From CAYJAD01 sp964369995 (GTDB lineage: Bacteria; Desulfobacterota; Desulfovibrionia; Desulfovibrionales; Desulfovibrionaceae): DNA of 17,048 bases. Under the pieces are notes generated by a model that did not search any database, had not been told where the DNA came from, and saw only the letters and a program-made list of their open reading frames with translations. The stretch covers positions 1 through 17,048 of the forward strand of contig CAYJHH010000061.1 of the NCBI GenBank assembly GCA_964369995.1, given 5' to 3'. The translations under genes were made by a program, and so were the position numbers. This document shows, piece after piece, positions 5,322-13,000 of this stretch. How positions within the stretch are numbered: position 1 is the stretch's first letter; every line of letters starts with the position of its first letter.

Positions 5322-6572
5322 TTATCTTTTTTTTCTTTCTATGTCTTGGAAGGAGAGCAAAACGTCTTGAGCAAGGCCTTGCACTGGCGTGAGCTTAGCA
5401 GATGAAGGGGCTGCCTCTTGTTCTGATAAGCCATTTTTCATGGTCTCAGTGTCGCTTGTGGGGAATTGCAAGGCGTGTATACTTTGGCTTGCAGGGTCTG
5501 CAAAGTTTGGTGCAGGCGTGTTGGGAGGTATGCCACTTGGCGTGAGTTTTGTATCTGACAAGGAGGCTTGATGCTCAAGCTGCAATTGTTTCGTATTTGC
5601 GCTTCCCTGTATTTGTTGTTCAGGTTTTGAGTTTTGCAGTTCTAAGTTTTCAAGTGTTAATTTCTCTTGTTCTAAACGCTCCTGTTCTAAATGCTCTTGG
5701 TCTAGGCGTTCACGTTCCAGAGCTTCTTGATGACGACGCACTTCTTCCAACGCTTCCCATTCTCTTTGATCTTTAATGTCTTCCACCACCAAGAGTATTT
5801 TATGTGCTAACTCTTCTTCTGGATGCATTTCTAAAGCTTCTTTGGCAAGTAATTCGGCTTCTTCTTCTTTCTCCCATTGTAAATACAATTCGGCCAATTT
5901 AGCTATACTGCGCGGGTGACGGCCAAATTGCTGTAAAGCTCTGTGAAAAACATAGATGGCATCGGCATAATTTTCTTCTTGTGCATAGGCATGGATGGCG
6001 CGGGAGTAGAAGTCTTTTTGTTTGGGGTGATGCTTAAGGCTGTCGGCATACATTTTTGCGGCTGTGGCATATTGCTTATAGTGTAGCAAGGCATGGCCGA
6101 TGGAAATGATAGTTGAAATGTCGTGTGGATATTCGCGCGCTGCGCGTTGTAAAAAGGACGCACCCGTGCCAAGTTGTCCTTCTTCCATAAGGCTGAGGCC
6201 TTTTTGTAAGAGATCTTGCAGGCGATCACGCTCCACTTGATGTTCTTCGCGGGCTTGATTTTGGTCGCGCAAAATCTTGGCAAATTCGCGTAATACAGTG
6301 ACCAAGGCGCCTTCTTTGCCATATTGATATGTGATGTTACGAGGCTTTCCACTGCCATGAGGATCCAAGAGAAATTGCATGGCAGGTTGCAGGCTAATAC
6401 TGTCAAGTAGCGCGTTGATTTCTCTTTCCACCGTGGCTACGCTGTGCACATGATGTGAGCTCATGAAACGCAAGGCTGTGGAGACGCTTTCCAAGGCGGA
6501 AGGAACGTCGTTTTTTTGTAAATACCCTTTGGCACGAGCCATATCATAGCGTAAATCTTTAGGTACACTCAT
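5322..6572 (-). CDS. TPR protein with a charged coiled-coil tail
   Basis: A 416-residue protein without a signal peptide or membrane segment. Residues about 118-262 contain tandem tetratricopeptide-like helices (for example AATKMYADSLKHHP-like spacing near 171-183 and DAIYVFHRALQQFGRHP near 204-220). Residues about 265-335 are a Glu/Gln/Leu-rich coiled coil with repeated short blocks such as LEQERLEQEKL. The last 80 residues are Pro/Ser/Thr-rich and probably disordered. TPR repeats bind partner proteins; no partner can be named. The start ATG at 6572 has GAGGA six bases upstream. It lies 10 bases after nadD and is the last gene of the ygiQ-slyX-nadD unit, followed by the hairpin at 5257-5286. 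A link to nadD function is only suggested by position. Confidence 0.8.
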   Translation of the reverse strand: MSVPKDLRYDMARAKGYLQKNDVPSALESVSTALRFMSSHHVHSVATVEREINALLDSISLQPAMQFLLDPHGSGKPRNITYQYGKEGALVTVLREFAKILRDQNQAREEHQVERDRLQDLLQKGLSLMEEGQLGTGASFLQRAAREYPHDISTIISIGHALLHYKQYATAAKMYADSLKHHPKQKDFYSRAIHAYAQEENYADAIYVFHRALQQFGRHPRSIAKLAELYLQWEKEEEAELLAKEALEMHPEEELAHKILLVVEDIKDQREWEALEEVRRHQEALERERLDQEHLEQERLEQEKLTLENLELQNSKPEQQIQGSANTKQLQLEHQASLSDTKLTPSGIPPNTPAPNFADPASQSIHALQFPTSDTETMKNGLSEQEAAPSSAKLTPVQGLAQDVLLSFQDIERKKR

Positions 6573-6582
6573 GCTTTGTCCT

Positions 6583-7263
6583 CTATTTCCAAATGTCTGT
6601 CACTTGCTGCTCGGCTTTTTGTAAAATTTCTAAGGCTGCGTCGGGCATAAGTGCATGCAAAGAACCACCTTTGAGCCAACGCTGACGTATATACGAAGAG
6701 CTTATGTCTAAACGTGGTATGGGCATATAGTAGATATGCGCCTTGTGTCCTTGCAGGTCAAGGGTGGCTGTGGGGCATGCTTCATTATCTATATGCGCCT
6801 TGGGCCAATGTTGCAAAACCGTTTGTATAAAAAGATCCGTATCTCCATCGCCACGCGGCACCACACCTATATCTGCCAATACAGGAAGCTCTAATCCCCT
6901 ATACCACAGGGGTAATTCCAATAAATTTTCTATACCTTCCATGAAGAGCAAACGCTGTGTGCTGGTATTATAAGTATAGTTTTCCAATGTGTGCCATGTG
7001 TAGGAGGTGCCAGAGCGCTCACTTTCCATGGCATTTACATGCAATTTGGCAATGGGTGCACAGGTTGCCTCTAGCATGGCATAACGTAAGGCAAAGGGCA
7101 ATAAATCTTGTGGAGCTTTGTGCGCCGGCGTGGCGCAAGGTATAAGCTCCACGCGCTCTAAAGCATAGGGTAGGGCTGTATACTCTAAAACCTCAAGGGC
7201 AAGGCGTATATGCCCCACATGCACTGGACTAAAGGAGCCGCCGAATAAACCTATATACTTCAT
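6583..7263 (-). CDS. nadD: Nicotinate-nucleotide adenylyltransferase
   Basis: This enzyme transfers AMP from ATP to nicotinate mononucleotide, making deamido-NAD in NAD biosynthesis. The 226-residue protein has the nucleotidyltransferase signature GGSFSPVHVGH (8-18) with the two histidines of the HxGH motif (15 and 18). The C-terminal DISSSYIRQR (186-195) is the second ATP-binding block (ISxxxIR). Length is typical. The central block reads FMEGIENLLELPLWYRG (107-123), where NadD more often has G-A/T-D before the N-L; this is a mild variation. The ATG at 7263 has GAGG a few bases upstream. It lies 67 bases after slyX and 10 bases before the TPR gene. Confidence 0.92.
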   Translation of the reverse strand: MKYIGLFGGSFSPVHVGHIRLALEVLEYTALPYALERVELIPCATPAHKAPQDLLPFALRYAMLEATCAPIAKLHVNAMESERSGTSYTWHTLENYTYNTSTQRLLFMEGIENLLELPLWYRGLELPVLADIGVVPRGDGDTDLFIQTVLQHWPKAHIDNEACPTATLDLQGHKAHIYYMPIPRLDISSSYIRQRWLKGGSLHALMPDAALEILQKAEQQVTDIWK

Positions 7264-7330
7264 GAGACCTCATGCATGGAGGTGTTAGCAAGGCAAAACA
7301 ATCTCCATTTCCCAAAAATAAACGATACAA

Positions 7331-7552
7331 CTACCATTTTACGCTATGGGGCGGCATGGCGTGAACAAAGCCTCCGCCGTCATTTTGTGCCATGAGACTG
7401 GCAATTTTTTCTTCAGCTTGAATCAGTTTTTTGGTGAGCTGGCCTATTTCTTTTTGCTGCTCTTGCAAAGCTTCATCGAGTTCTTTGAGAAGCTTTTCCT
7501 GAAAATACAGACCTTCTTCCAGAAGGGCTAGACGATGTTCGTTGTCAGCCAT
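7331..7552 (-). CDS. slyX: SlyX family small coiled-coil protein
   Basis: A 73-residue protein, the usual SlyX size. It is almost entirely a heptad-rich coiled coil (residues about 4-55, EHRLALLEEGLYFQEKLL and onward), with the C-terminal PPHS motif near 67-70 matching the PPHY-like end of SlyX. Its molecular role is not established in the family. The frame extends upstream to 7720, but that part only shadows ygiQ; the ATG at 7552 is preceded by AAAGGA. It overlaps the ygiQ stop by 8 bases (ATGGCTGA), indicating translational coupling. The pairing with ygiQ looks like operon packing; I infer no shared function. Confidence 0.75.
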   Translation of the reverse strand: MADNEHRLALLEEGLYFQEKLLKELDEALQEQQKEIGQLTKKLIQAEEKIASLMAQNDGGGFVHAMPPHSVKW

Positions 7553-9362
7553 GTTTTTTTCCTTTATGACGAGCATTTTTGTGCTGTGCACCGGATTTGG
7601 GTGCATAGTGCTCTTTTTCAGTTTTTTTACTTTTTTGCTTTTCTTGGTGACCACCATGTTTTTGAGGTGGGCGCCCCAATTCTGGCATAAGAATGCGGTG
7701 TTGACGTAAACGCTCTGCATCGGTGCGCGCCACGTAGATGGGCTCTTTTTGTGTATTGAGTCCCGTATAGAACATGGCTGTGGCTACGGTGCCGGGTGTG
7801 GGAATAAAACATTGTACCTGCTGTGGCTTCCAATTTCTTTGCGCCAGCCAATGGGCAAGGTCATGCATATGCGCATCGGTACAGCCGGGATATGCGCTCA
7901 TAAGATAAGGCACCACATATTGTTCGCGCCCCACTTTTTGGCAATGCTTTTGAAAGGCCGTGAGAAAAATTTCAAAAACCTGCAATGGCGGTTTACGCAT
8001 AAGATTAAGTACAGATTCGTCACTGTGTTCTGGGGCAATTTTTAATTGCCCACCGGTAAATTCTTCAGTGTAGGCGTGAATGGCGCGGGGCTCGTCCATG
8101 GCAATGTCTGCGCGAATGCCGGAGGCCACACGCACATGTTTAATGCCGGGAAGGTCTTTCATATCTCGTAACATATGCACATGTTGCATTTGTGGAGTGC
8201 GGAAAAAAGGACACACTTTAGGATGACAGCAAGAGACGCGCACGCAAGGTTTAGGATTGGTACATTGCCCTTGCCACATATTGGCTGTGGGGCCACCTAC
8301 GTCGGAGATACTTCCGTTAAAGCCTTTTTTCTTGGTCATGCTTGTGGCTTCATCCATGAGAGAAGAAGCTGAGCGTGAGGACAATCTACGCCCTTGATGC
8401 AAAGCCAGAGAGCAAAAAGCACAGCCGCCGCCGCAGCCGCGATGGGAGGTTATGCTGGTACGCAACATGGTTTCAGCGGGAATGGCTTCTTTATAATGAG
8501 GATGCGCCGCGCGCTGAAAGGGCAGGGCATAAAGATCGTCCATTTCTTCTTGGCTTAATGGGCTTGCCGCAGGGGCAATGAGTAATTCTCGGGTGGCAAA
8601 ATTTTGTCGTATATAATCTTTGCCACTGTGTACGTGTTTTTCGAGGGTGAGGGTGGCATCTAAGAGATGCGGCGCATGTTCAAGCATTTCTTCATGGCTG
8701 GGCAAATCTATATAATGGTGGCTGTAGTCAACTTCTTCGGATTTTTGCATCCAGGCCGTACCGGCAATGTATTCGAGGGGCAGGCCAGCTTGGCATCTTT
8801 GTGCAACTTCAAGGATGGCGCGCTCTCCCATACCATAAATAAGTACATGGGCTTTTGCATCTAGGAGTAAGGAGCGGCGCAAGGAGTCTGACCAAAAATC
8901 ATAATGGGTAATGCGGCGTAAAGAGGCTTCGATGCCGCCAAGAACTAAAGGCACACCGGGAAAGGCGCGCCGCGCTAGATTGGCATAAATAATAGATGCA
9001 CGATTGGGCCGCGCTCCGGCTTGCCCACCGGGGGTATAGCTATCTTCGGAGCGTTTTTTTCTAAAGGCCGTATAATGGGCTAGCTGTGAATCCAGCGCGC
9101 CGGCGGTAATGCCCACAAAAAGCTTGGGTGTACCCATGGCAGTGATGTCTGTGGTATCTTGCCAAGAAGGCTGCGCACATACGCCCACCTTATAGCCATG
9201 CGCCACGAGCCAGCGCCCCAGCAAGGCAATGCCAAAGGCCGGATGATCCACATAAGCATCCCCGGTGATGAGTAAAATATCTAAACAATCCCAACCCAAA
9301 GCCTGCATTTCTTCTCGGCTCATGGGTAAAAAGGTGGGCTGGGTAAGGGAGGGAGTGCTCAT
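7545..9362 (-). CDS. YgiQ family radical SAM protein
   Basis: A 605-residue radical SAM protein of the YgiQ/UPF0313 family. The N-terminal part (about 1-200) has the family hallmarks FLPMS..EM...GWD, a cobalamin-binding-like alpha/beta region with LVLGGIEASLRRITHYDFW (139-157), and PGGQAG (111-116). The radical SAM cluster motif is CGGGCAFC, with cysteines 310, 314 and 317, followed by SLALHQGR. The C-terminal end is basic (Lys/His-rich, about 565-605) and probably disordered. The reaction is not known for this family. The ATG at 9362 lacks a strong ribosome-binding site; the highly conserved FLPMS motif starts at residue 11, so the start cannot be far wrong. It is the first gene of the unit with slyX, nadD and the TPR gene. 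Confidence 0.9.
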   Translation of the reverse strand: MSTPSLTQPTFLPMSREEMQALGWDCLDILLITGDAYVDHPAFGIALLGRWLVAHGYKVGVCAQPSWQDTTDITAMGTPKLFVGITAGALDSQLAHYTAFRKKRSEDSYTPGGQAGARPNRASIIYANLARRAFPGVPLVLGGIEASLRRITHYDFWSDSLRRSLLLDAKAHVLIYGMGERAILEVAQRCQAGLPLEYIAGTAWMQKSEEVDYSHHYIDLPSHEEMLEHAPHLLDATLTLEKHVHSGKDYIRQNFATRELLIAPAASPLSQEEMDDLYALPFQRAAHPHYKEAIPAETMLRTSITSHRGCGGGCAFCSLALHQGRRLSSRSASSLMDEATSMTKKKGFNGSISDVGGPTANMWQGQCTNPKPCVRVSCCHPKVCPFFRTPQMQHVHMLRDMKDLPGIKHVRVASGIRADIAMDEPRAIHAYTEEFTGGQLKIAPEHSDESVLNLMRKPPLQVFEIFLTAFQKHCQKVGREQYVVPYLMSAYPGCTDAHMHDLAHWLAQRNWKPQQVQCFIPTPGTVATAMFYTGLNTQKEPIYVARTDAERLRQHRILMPELGRPPQKHGGHQEKQKSKKTEKEHYAPKSGAQHKNARHKGKKHG

Positions 9363-9399
9363 GATAATGCTCGTACTTTACTGCTAGGGTGAATTAAGA

Positions 9400-9428
9400 G
9401 CCCATGATCATACTTGATGACCATGGGC
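9400..9428 (-). terminator. Stem-loop after the EF-hand gene
   Basis: GCCCATGATCAT (9400-9411) pairs with ATGACCATGGGC (9417-9428) except for one A-C mismatch, around a 5-base loop. It lies 12 bases beyond the EF-hand stop and 37 bases before the ygiQ start. On the minus strand the following bases are only weakly T-rich, so it is a probable rather than certain terminator. Confidence 0.5.
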
Positions 9429-9440
9429 GTTGTGATTGTA

Positions 9441-9803
9441 TTAATCTTTTTTGGGGGGCATAATCATGAGATTGCTATTTTTAGGCTTTTCCTTGGCGGC
9501 TTGATCTTCTTTCATACCTTGCATATGCGAAGTTTGAAATTCCATCCATTCTTCCAGAGAAATACCTGCATTACCATCTTTATTGATAATGCCAAAAACC
9601 GCGTCGGTCATTTCTGGATAGGCTGCTTTAAATTCAGCGCTGTCGACGTTTTTGTCGCCATTGCTGTCCATCTTAGTGTATTTTTCTGTGGCATTGCTCA
9701 TGCCTTCTGCAGCTTTACCGGGGGCTTTGCCATCCATGCCGGGCATGGCATGGGCAAAACTTGCCACGGAAAGGAAAAGTGCAAGACAAAGTATTTTTTT
9801 CAT
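9441..9803 (-). CDS. Secreted EF-hand calcium-binding protein
   Basis: A 120-residue protein with a clear Sec signal peptide (MKK, hydrophobic 4-15, cleavage likely after Ala-His-Ala at 17-19), so it should act in the periplasm or outside. Two EF-hand loops are visible. The first is DSNGDKNVDSAE (46-57), with acids at positions 1, 5, 9 and 12. The second is NKDGNAGISLEE (74-85), with Asn at position 1. The mature chain is Met- and Lys-rich and has no other domain. EF-hand pairs bind calcium; a buffering, structural or sensing role cannot be chosen. The ATG at 9803 has AAGGAG six bases upstream. It is flanked by a terminator and by a divergent promoter region, so it is probably transcribed alone. 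Confidence 0.85.
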   Translation of the reverse strand: MKKILCLALFLSVASFAHAMPGMDGKAPGKAAEGMSNATEKYTKMDSNGDKNVDSAEFKAAYPEMTDAVFGIINKDGNAGISLEEWMEFQTSHMQGMKEDQAAKEKPKNSNLMIMPPKKD

Positions 9804-10129
9804 GGGAACTCCTTAAAGAATGAGAAAATAGAGCGCTGTGTGGTCTTGAATGGGGCAGGTTAGGGCATGACACTTTAGATGTGCTCTGCGTGAATTTCTT
9901 TGCACTACGCAAAAAAGCTCATCTTGTTTGGCTATGTGCAACAGGGCGCAAAGCCTTGCATAAAAAGACAAGACCATCGTTCTTTGCTCTCATACGGTAT
10001 GTATCTTGAATTGTAAAGAACCTTTAGCAGCATACCTTGCGCGGATAGTAAAAGACAGTGTAGAATTTTTTAGAACAAAATCATGCAATCACTTGACCGA
10101 ATGCCTTGGGTGTCTTATTTTCTTTCATT
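9804..10129. other. Divergent intergenic region between EF-hand gene and hflK
   Basis: This 326-base gap must hold promoters for both directions. It contains a small palindrome CATAC-G-GTATG (9991-10001), a candidate hflK promoter (10037-10066) and a possible 16-codon leader frame (10083-10133). I found no good minus-strand promoter for the EF-hand gene and no RNA gene. Confidence 0.4.
10037..10066 (+). promoter_or_regulatory. Candidate promoter for the hflK operon
   Basis: TTGCGC (10037-10042) and TAGAAT (10061-10066) are separated by 18 bases. The -10 box matches 5 of 6 consensus bases, the -35 box only 3 of 6. Placement 64 bases before the hflK ATG is reasonable. A CTTGAA at 10005-10010 recalls a heat-shock -35 box, but no matching -10 box follows. 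Confidence 0.35.
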
Positions 10130-10133
10130 ATGA
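10083..10133 (+). CDS. Possible 16-residue leader peptide overlapping the hflK start
   Basis: An ATG at 10083 opens MQSLDRMPWVSYFLSL and stops with TGA at 10131-10133, overlapping the hflK ATG in the form ATGA. That overlap could couple hflK translation, which has no visible ribosome-binding site of its own. The leader also lacks a strong site, so this may be coincidence. Confidence 0.25.
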   Translation: MQSLDRMPWVSYFLSL

Positions 10134-11290
10134 ATTGGGACTGGGATAAACTACAAGAAAAACGGCAGAGGCAGTCGCGTCAATCTCCCTTCGGTGGAGA
10201 TAATAACAATAATGACAATGGCGACAATGGCGGCGATGATAATCGCAGGCCCCCCATTAACTTTGGAAAAATGCCAGAGAACCCTTTACGTGGACGTATG
10301 CAAATGCCCAGTGGCAAAGGCGTATGGTTCATGGGAGGGGCTCTTATAATTTTGTGGCTTCTGTCGGGTATTTTTATTGTAGAGCCCGATGAAGAAGGCG
10401 TTATTTTGCGCTTTGGTAAATATGTGCGTACTGTGGGTCCTGGCCCGCATTACCACTTACCTGTGCCCATTGAAACAGTGTATAAGCCTAAAGTCACACA
10501 GATTTTGCGTGGCGAAGTGGGCTTCCGTTCTGTGGGGCAAGGAGCCACCTTCCAGCAGGGGCAATTACGCACTGTGCCGGAAGAAGCTTCCATGCTTACC
10601 GGTGATGAAAATATTGTAAATGTGCAATTTAGTGTGCAATACAAAATTAAAGATCCGGTGGAATATCTTTTTAACGTCACCAATCAGGCCGCCGTGGTGC
10701 GCAATGCCGCCGAAGCTGCCATGCGTGAAGTTATTGGGAAAAGCATGATTGATTCTGCCTTAACTGATGGCAAGATTCGCATTCAAAGCGATGCCACTGA
10801 TCTTTTACAAAATATCTTGAATCGTTATGAAGTGGGCGTGCAGATTATTGCTGTTCAATTGCAAGATGTGCATCCGCCGCAAGCTGTTATTGATGCCTTT
10901 AAGGATGTGGCCTCTGCCCGCGAGGACAAGAGCCGTATTGTGAATGAGGCTGAAGCGTATCGTAATGAAATTTTGCCCAAAGCACGTGGTGAAGGGGCGC
11001 AATTGGAAAACCAAGCTCAAGCCTATAGGGAAACACGAATTCAAAATGCCACCGGTGTGGCAAGCCGCTTCCTTGCAGTGCTTGAAGAATATAACAAGGC
11101 GCAAGATATTACGAAAAAGCGCCTGTACTATGAAACCATGGAAAATATTTTAACCAATGCCAATGATAAAATCATTGTGCCTGCCGGTACGGCAGATCGT
11201 ACTTTGCCCTTTTTACCGCTGACACCACCTGCTGGTGCCGCTCCCACGAGCACGCGAAAAATCGGGCCCCTTTCAGGAGGAGCGCAATAA
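10130..11290 (+). CDS. hflK: HflK, SPFH-domain membrane protease modulator
   Basis: HflK and HflC form a membrane complex that surrounds and modulates the FtsH protease. The 386-residue protein has an N-terminal cytoplasmic segment rich in Gly, Asn and Asp (about 22-40), one membrane helix (about 65-84), and an SPFH/band-7 domain starting VEPDEEGVILRFGKY (84-98). A long helical region follows, with EDKSRIVNEAEAYRNEI-like charged repeats. I chose the ATG at 10130 (MNWDWDKLQEKRQRQ) because that N-terminus is characteristic; a TTG eight codons upstream is less likely. No clear ribosome-binding site precedes it. A short frame ending in TGA at 10131-10133 overlaps its start codon. Its stop overlaps the hflC start by one base. 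Confidence 0.92.
   Translation: MNWDWDKLQEKRQRQSRQSPFGGDNNNNDNGDNGGDDNRRPPINFGKMPENPLRGRMQMPSGKGVWFMGGALIILWLLSGIFIVEPDEEGVILRFGKYVRTVGPGPHYHLPVPIETVYKPKVTQILRGEVGFRSVGQGATFQQGQLRTVPEEASMLTGDENIVNVQFSVQYKIKDPVEYLFNVTNQAAVVRNAAEAAMREVIGKSMIDSALTDGKIRIQSDATDLLQNILNRYEVGVQIIAVQLQDVHPPQAVIDAFKDVASAREDKSRIVNEAEAYRNEILPKARGEGAQLENQAQAYRETRIQNATGVASRFLAVLEEYNKAQDITKKRLYYETMENILTNANDKIIVPAGTADRTLPFLPLTPPAGAAPTSTRKIGPLSGGAQ
11275..11280 (+). promoter_or_regulatory. Strong ribosome-binding site for hflC
   Basis: AGGAGG lies inside the last codons of hflK, nine bases before the hflC ATG. With the TAATG overlap it indicates coupled translation that would keep the two subunits in balance. Confidence 0.7.
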
Positions 11291-12150
11291 TGAAAAATAA
11301 TCCTCTTGCATTTGGTATTGCACTTTTTGTGTGTTTTTTGTTGGTAGGGCAGAGTTTTTTCACCGTGCATGAAACGGAAAAGGCCATTGTTTTGCAATTA
11401 GGTGTGCCGCAAGATGAAGTGTATGGCCCAGGCTTACATTTTAAATTGCCTTTCATTCAAAATGTATTGTATTTTGATGCACGCATTTTGGATTATGATG
11501 CGCGCCCCACTGAGGCCTTTACTGTAGATAAAAAAGCCATTGTGTTGGATAACTATGCACGTTGGCGCATAGAAAATCCTTTGCAATTTTATCGTACCAT
11601 GCGCACTATTCCAGGAGCTCAAGCCCGTCTTGATGACGTGGTCTACTCCCAATTACGCGCCCTTGTGGGTGGCTATACACTTACCGAAGTTGTTTCTTCG
11701 CAACGTGCTAAAATCATGGAAGAAGTAACTCAAAAAGTGGCTGCACTCATGAAGGGCTTTGGTGTGGAAGTGGTGGACGTGCGTATTAAACGTACTGACC
11801 TTCCTGCAGAAAACCAAAGAGCTATTTTTGAGCGTATGCGCGCTGAACGTGAGCGTCAAGCTAAGCAGTATCGCTCGGAAGGTGTGGAAGAATCCACACG
11901 CATTCGCTCTGATGCTGATCGCCAAAAAGCTGTTATTATAGCTGAAGCTAATAAAAAATCGGAAATTATTCGCGGTGAAGGAGATGCAGAGGCTGCGCAA
12001 ATCTTTGCCAATGCTTTTGGTAAATCTCCGGAGTTTTATAATTTCCAAAAAGGTTTGGAAGTGCTAAGTAAGTCTTTGCGTGAAAATAGCCGTATTGTGC
12101 TCTCAAGCGATGACCCCATTTTAGCACCTTTTCAAAATAACTCTAACTAA
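11290..12150 (+). CDS. hflC: HflC, SPFH-domain partner of HflK
   Basis: A 286-residue protein with one N-terminal membrane anchor (about 7-24) and an SPFH domain beginning VHETEKAIVLQLG (26-38). The HflC-typical segments GPGLHFKLPF, TRTD-like RIKRTDLP and ERMRAERERQAKQYRSEG are present. The latter region is the charged helix that packs with HflK around FtsH. Length is typical. The start ATG at 11290 overlaps the hflK stop. A regulator gene starts 36 bases after its stop. Confidence 0.92.
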   Translation: MKNNPLAFGIALFVCFLLVGQSFFTVHETEKAIVLQLGVPQDEVYGPGLHFKLPFIQNVLYFDARILDYDARPTEAFTVDKKAIVLDNYARWRIENPLQFYRTMRTIPGAQARLDDVVYSQLRALVGGYTLTEVVSSQRAKIMEEVTQKVAALMKGFGVEVVDVRIKRTDLPAENQRAIFERMRAERERQAKQYRSEGVEESTRIRSDADRQKAVIIAEANKKSEIIRGEGDAEAAQIFANAFGKSPEFYNFQKGLEVLSKSLRENSRIVLSSDDPILAPFQNNSN

Positions 12151-12186
12151 TACCTTTGCGTATTGAAGAAACTAGAGGGGAGGCAT

Positions 12187-12882
12187 ATGTCCTCATTTTC
12201 TGAAGCTTATGAGCGTATTAAGTTCGCCACAAGCACAAAGACACAGGTGGAAATAGCGGAACTGCTAGAAATCCGTCAATCGAGTATTTCTGACGCCAAA
12301 AGACGTAATTCTGTTCCGGCAGAATGGGTCATGAAGCTTTTTGAAAAGTTTGGTTTAAATCCAGACTGGATAAAGCAAGGCGTAGGCCCCATGTATTTGC
12401 GCACTGAGTCAGGATATGAACCACAAGAAGGTCCTGTGACAGGCCTAGCAGAAAGCCCTGTCATGTATGGTGAGCCTTCTACAAAAAGCGTCATGACCAC
12501 CGTATACGGCATGGTCTTCACATATAAAGATGGCGATATTTTGCCCACTTTACCTCAAGTGGGTAAAATCTCTTTGCCTTTATCTTATGCTGAATCCAGC
12601 ATACAGGTATTGCGCATGGAAGGGCCTAATATGGAACCGGTATTGCGCCGCGGCGCCTATATGGGCGTGGATATTGCGGCCAAGGTGCCTGTGTCTGGCA
12701 TGGTATATGCCTTATTTTGGCCTCATGAAGGTGTGGTCATTAAACGTATCTTCTTAGATGCAGATGATGTGCATTATATTTTGCGCTCAGATGCGCCGCA
12801 GCATCCTGAGGTGCGTATACCTGCCACTACGCTGAATCAACGCCTTTTAGGTAAGGTAACGTGGGTATTACAAAGCATTTAA
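12187..12882 (+). CDS. CI-like HTH regulator with S24-type C-terminal domain lacking the catalytic Ser
   Basis: A 231-residue protein combining an N-terminal helix-turn-helix of the phage CI repressor type with a LexA/CI-type S24 C-terminal domain (about 135-231). The DNA-binding part is about residues 18-62; EIAELLEIRQSSISDAKRR carries the HTH. In S24 proteins the Ser of a G-x-S-M-x-P motif and a downstream Lys perform RecA-stimulated self-cleavage. Here the motif reads EGPNMEP, putting Asn148 at the Ser position, while Lys186 (GVVIKRI) is kept. It is therefore probably not self-cleaving. The ATG at 12187 follows GAGGGGAGG; an upstream TTG at 12163 is less likely. It is the last gene of the hflK-hflC unit, before a strong terminator. 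Its targets are unknown. There is no surrounding prophage, so it looks domesticated. Confidence 0.82.
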   Translation: MSSFSEAYERIKFATSTKTQVEIAELLEIRQSSISDAKRRNSVPAEWVMKLFEKFGLNPDWIKQGVGPMYLRTESGYEPQEGPVTGLAESPVMYGEPSTKSVMTTVYGMVFTYKDGDILPTLPQVGKISLPLSYAESSIQVLRMEGPNMEPVLRRGAYMGVDIAAKVPVSGMVYALFWPHEGVVIKRIFLDADDVHYILRSDAPQHPEVRIPATTLNQRLLGKVTWVLQSI

Positions 12883-12900
12883 TACCTGTGATATAAAATT

Positions 12901-12945
12901 AAAGGCGGACTGTTTTCCTCATGGGAAGTCAGTCCGCCTTTTTTT
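12901..12945 (+). terminator. Rho-independent terminator of the hflK-hflC-regulator unit
   Basis: AAAGGCGGACTG (12901-12912) pairs perfectly with CAGTCCGCCTTT (12930-12941), and an inner TTCC/GGAA pair extends it. It is followed by a run of T residues to 12945. The regulator ends 18 bases upstream. This is the clearest terminator in the window. Confidence 0.9.
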
Positions 12946-12964
12946 GTATTTGTTGTGTGTCTTG

Positions 12965-13000
12965 CTTAAAAACGCCTAGAAACACGGCTTTAAGCATTAA
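12965..13000 (-). repeat. Copy B of the repeated 36-base hairpin element, after thyX
   Basis: It directly abuts the thyX stop codon at 13001-13003. It can fold with GCTTAAAGCC against GGC and TTTAAGC with a small bulge, less perfectly than copy A (5257-5292). It shares 30 of 36 positions with copy A. It may end the thyX transcript, although no strong T tract follows. Confidence 0.55.

Noticed and set aside
7553..7720. N-terminal extension of slyX by 56 residues
   Set aside because: It overlaps the ygiQ coding sequence in another frame and gives a Lys-rich non-family segment; the ATG at 7552 gives a normal SlyX length.
9414..9863. 149-residue plus-strand frame rich in Phe and His opposite the EF-hand gene
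   Set aside because: It is the antisense shadow of a gene with a clear signal peptide, two EF-hand loops and a good ribosome-binding site.
10005..10010. CTTGAA resembling a heat-shock sigma-32 -35 box before hflK
   Set aside because: No CCCCAT-like -10 element follows at 11-15 bases.
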